A stretch of DNA of 64,000 nucleotides from Amycolatopsis oliviviridis (GTDB taxonomy: Bacteria; Actinomycetota; Actinomycetes; Mycobacteriales; Pseudonocardiaceae), in NCBI RefSeq assembly GCF_014654365.1, contig NZ_BNAY01000006.1, positions 365,702 through 429,701 on the forward strand, in the 5' to 3' direction. How positions within the stretch are numbered: the stretch's first letter is position 1; the number at the start of each line of letters is the position of its first letter. Below are positions 63,303 to 64,000 of this stretch, one piece after another. A program made the translations under genes and the position numbers. The notes under the pieces were generated by a model. The model was given only the letters and a program-made list of their open reading frames with translations. It was not told where the DNA came from and ran no database searches.

Positions 63303-64000
63303 TCAGGCGGGGCCGCAGAGGGCTTCCCGCTTGAGGGTCGCCAGGGCGTCGTCGATGGGGTGCGAGGTTCCTTCGGCGTCCGGCTTGTGCCAGCGCACGA
63401 GGTTCATCGCGGCGGAGAACTGACGCCCGGTGTCGGCGCTGGCCCAGGACATCGTCAAGGCTCCCCACACCGTGCCGTCGTGTCCCCAGAAGGTGCCGTG
63501 CCCCGGGATCTCGGTCTTGTACAGGCCGAGCCCGTAGTCGATCAGCCGCCCGTCCTGCGCGATGACCGGGACCAGACGCTGCATCTCCGCCAGCGAGGAC
63601 AGGCTGACGATCTCGCCGTCGAGCAGCTTGCGATAGAAGCGGTTGAGATCGCCGACGGTCGAGACCAGGCCGGCGCCGGTCATCACCCAGGACATGTTGT
63701 AGACGCTGTAGTCGCGCGGCGGATCGATCGCGCCGAACAGCGCTTCGTACATCCGCGAGTGCGGCCCCACGATCGGCGGACCGGCGGGGAAGCCGGTGTT
63801 CTCGAGTCCTGCGGTTTCGATGATGGTGCGGGCGATGTGCTGCTCCACCGGAGTGCCGGTCAGGTGCTCCAGGAGTTCGCCCAGGAGCAGGTAGTTCGTG
63901 TTGGAGTAGATCCCCGGAGTGCTTCCCGGCTCGCCGGTGGCGGGCGCGCCGACGCCCATCGCGATCAGCTCGTCCGGACGGAACCGCCGGAACCGGTTGT
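63303..64000 (-). CDS. Class C beta-lactamase-type serine hydrolase, N-terminus outside window
   Basis: The frame is open to the window edge; about 232 residues are visible. FRRFRPDELIAMG and PGIYSNTNYLLLGELLEHLT are the region around the Y-x-N motif (YSN), and WGHDGTVWG fits the late HxG box of the class C/DD-peptidase family. The catalytic SxxK lies beyond the window. These proteins are often secreted esterases or D-aminopeptidases rather than true beta-lactamases. Two Cys-poor helices follow, ending KREALCGPA. Confidence 0.85.
   Translation of the reverse strand, partial: NRFRRFRPDELIAMGVGAPATGEPGSTPGIYSNTNYLLLGELLEHLTGTPVEQHIARTIIETAGLENTGFPAGPPIVGPHSRMYEALFGAIDPPRDYSVYNMSWVMTGAGLVSTVGDLNRFYRKLLDGEIVSLSSLAEMQRLVPVIAQDGRLIDYGLGLYKTEIPGHGTFWGHDGTVWGALTMSWASADTGRQFSAAMNLVRWHKPDAEGTSHPIDDALATLKREALCGPA

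Noticed and set aside
62944..63423. Plus-strand open frame of 159 codons
   Set aside because: No ribosome site, lacks third-position G/C bias, and runs through two repeat copies and the end of the hydrolase gene.

Overview
The window is high-GC actinobacterial DNA, most likely from Amycolatopsis or another member of the Pseudonocardiaceae. The evidence is the strong G/C third-position bias, many GTG and TTG starts, 4-base start/stop overlaps, a WXG100 type VII secretion (T7SS) locus beside rplM-rpsI, and an uninterrupted chain of ribosomal-protein operons. The assignment is inferred from gene content and order only.

Layout. 1-870 is the 3' part of an unusual cytochrome P450. 875-4159 is a minus-strand T7SS substrate cassette. 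4244-5578 is glmM and 5837-6807 is rpsI-rplM. 7083-8737 is a lipoprotein gene plus a DUF4333 membrane protein gene. 8858-25352 is an ESX-4-type secretion locus: two WXG100 genes, a small gene, an Hsp70-like Rv3446c-type gene, eccC, eccD, mycP, two substrate-like genes, eccB, eccE and an eccE-coupled gene. The order glmM, rpsI, rplM, WXG100 pair, Rv3446c-type gene, eccC, eccD, mycP, eccB, then truA-rplQ-rpoA matches the Mycobacterium tuberculosis Rv3441c-Rv3457c region, with eccE as an extra. 25596-26555 is a DUF559-type protein. 26525-31466 is truA to infA, 32002-34681 is map-adk-secY, and 34990-36431 holds a LysE-type exporter and a membrane protein. 36823-46468 is the spc/S10 ribosomal block, and 46879-51203 is tuf, fusA, rpsG and rpsL.

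51906-57091 is a second T7SS-related locus: a YbaB-like gene followed by two diverged copies of a three-gene cassette (small helical protein, large substrate-like protein, membrane-anchored protein). After a GNAT gene, 57802-62606 is a minus-strand operon for a secreted SBP56/methanethiol-oxidase-like protein, a large membrane protein, two tiny secreted proteins and an MmpS-like protein. The window ends inside a class C beta-lactamase-type gene.

The most unusual signal is a family of about 34 copies of a 22-32 bp palindromic element (core GCGTTTAGCGGGCTAAACGC and variants). It occurs in most non-ribosomal spacers, inside five coding regions, and at gene ends where it supplies stop codons. It is absent from the 18 kb between the rplO terminator and the second T7SS locus. 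Other points worth a look are a probable unannotated 61-residue gene between rpsM and rpsK, a 48-residue gene upstream of rpsL, a 28/31-base leader motif shared by the rpsJ and rpsL operons, and a truA gene with no canonical start codon.
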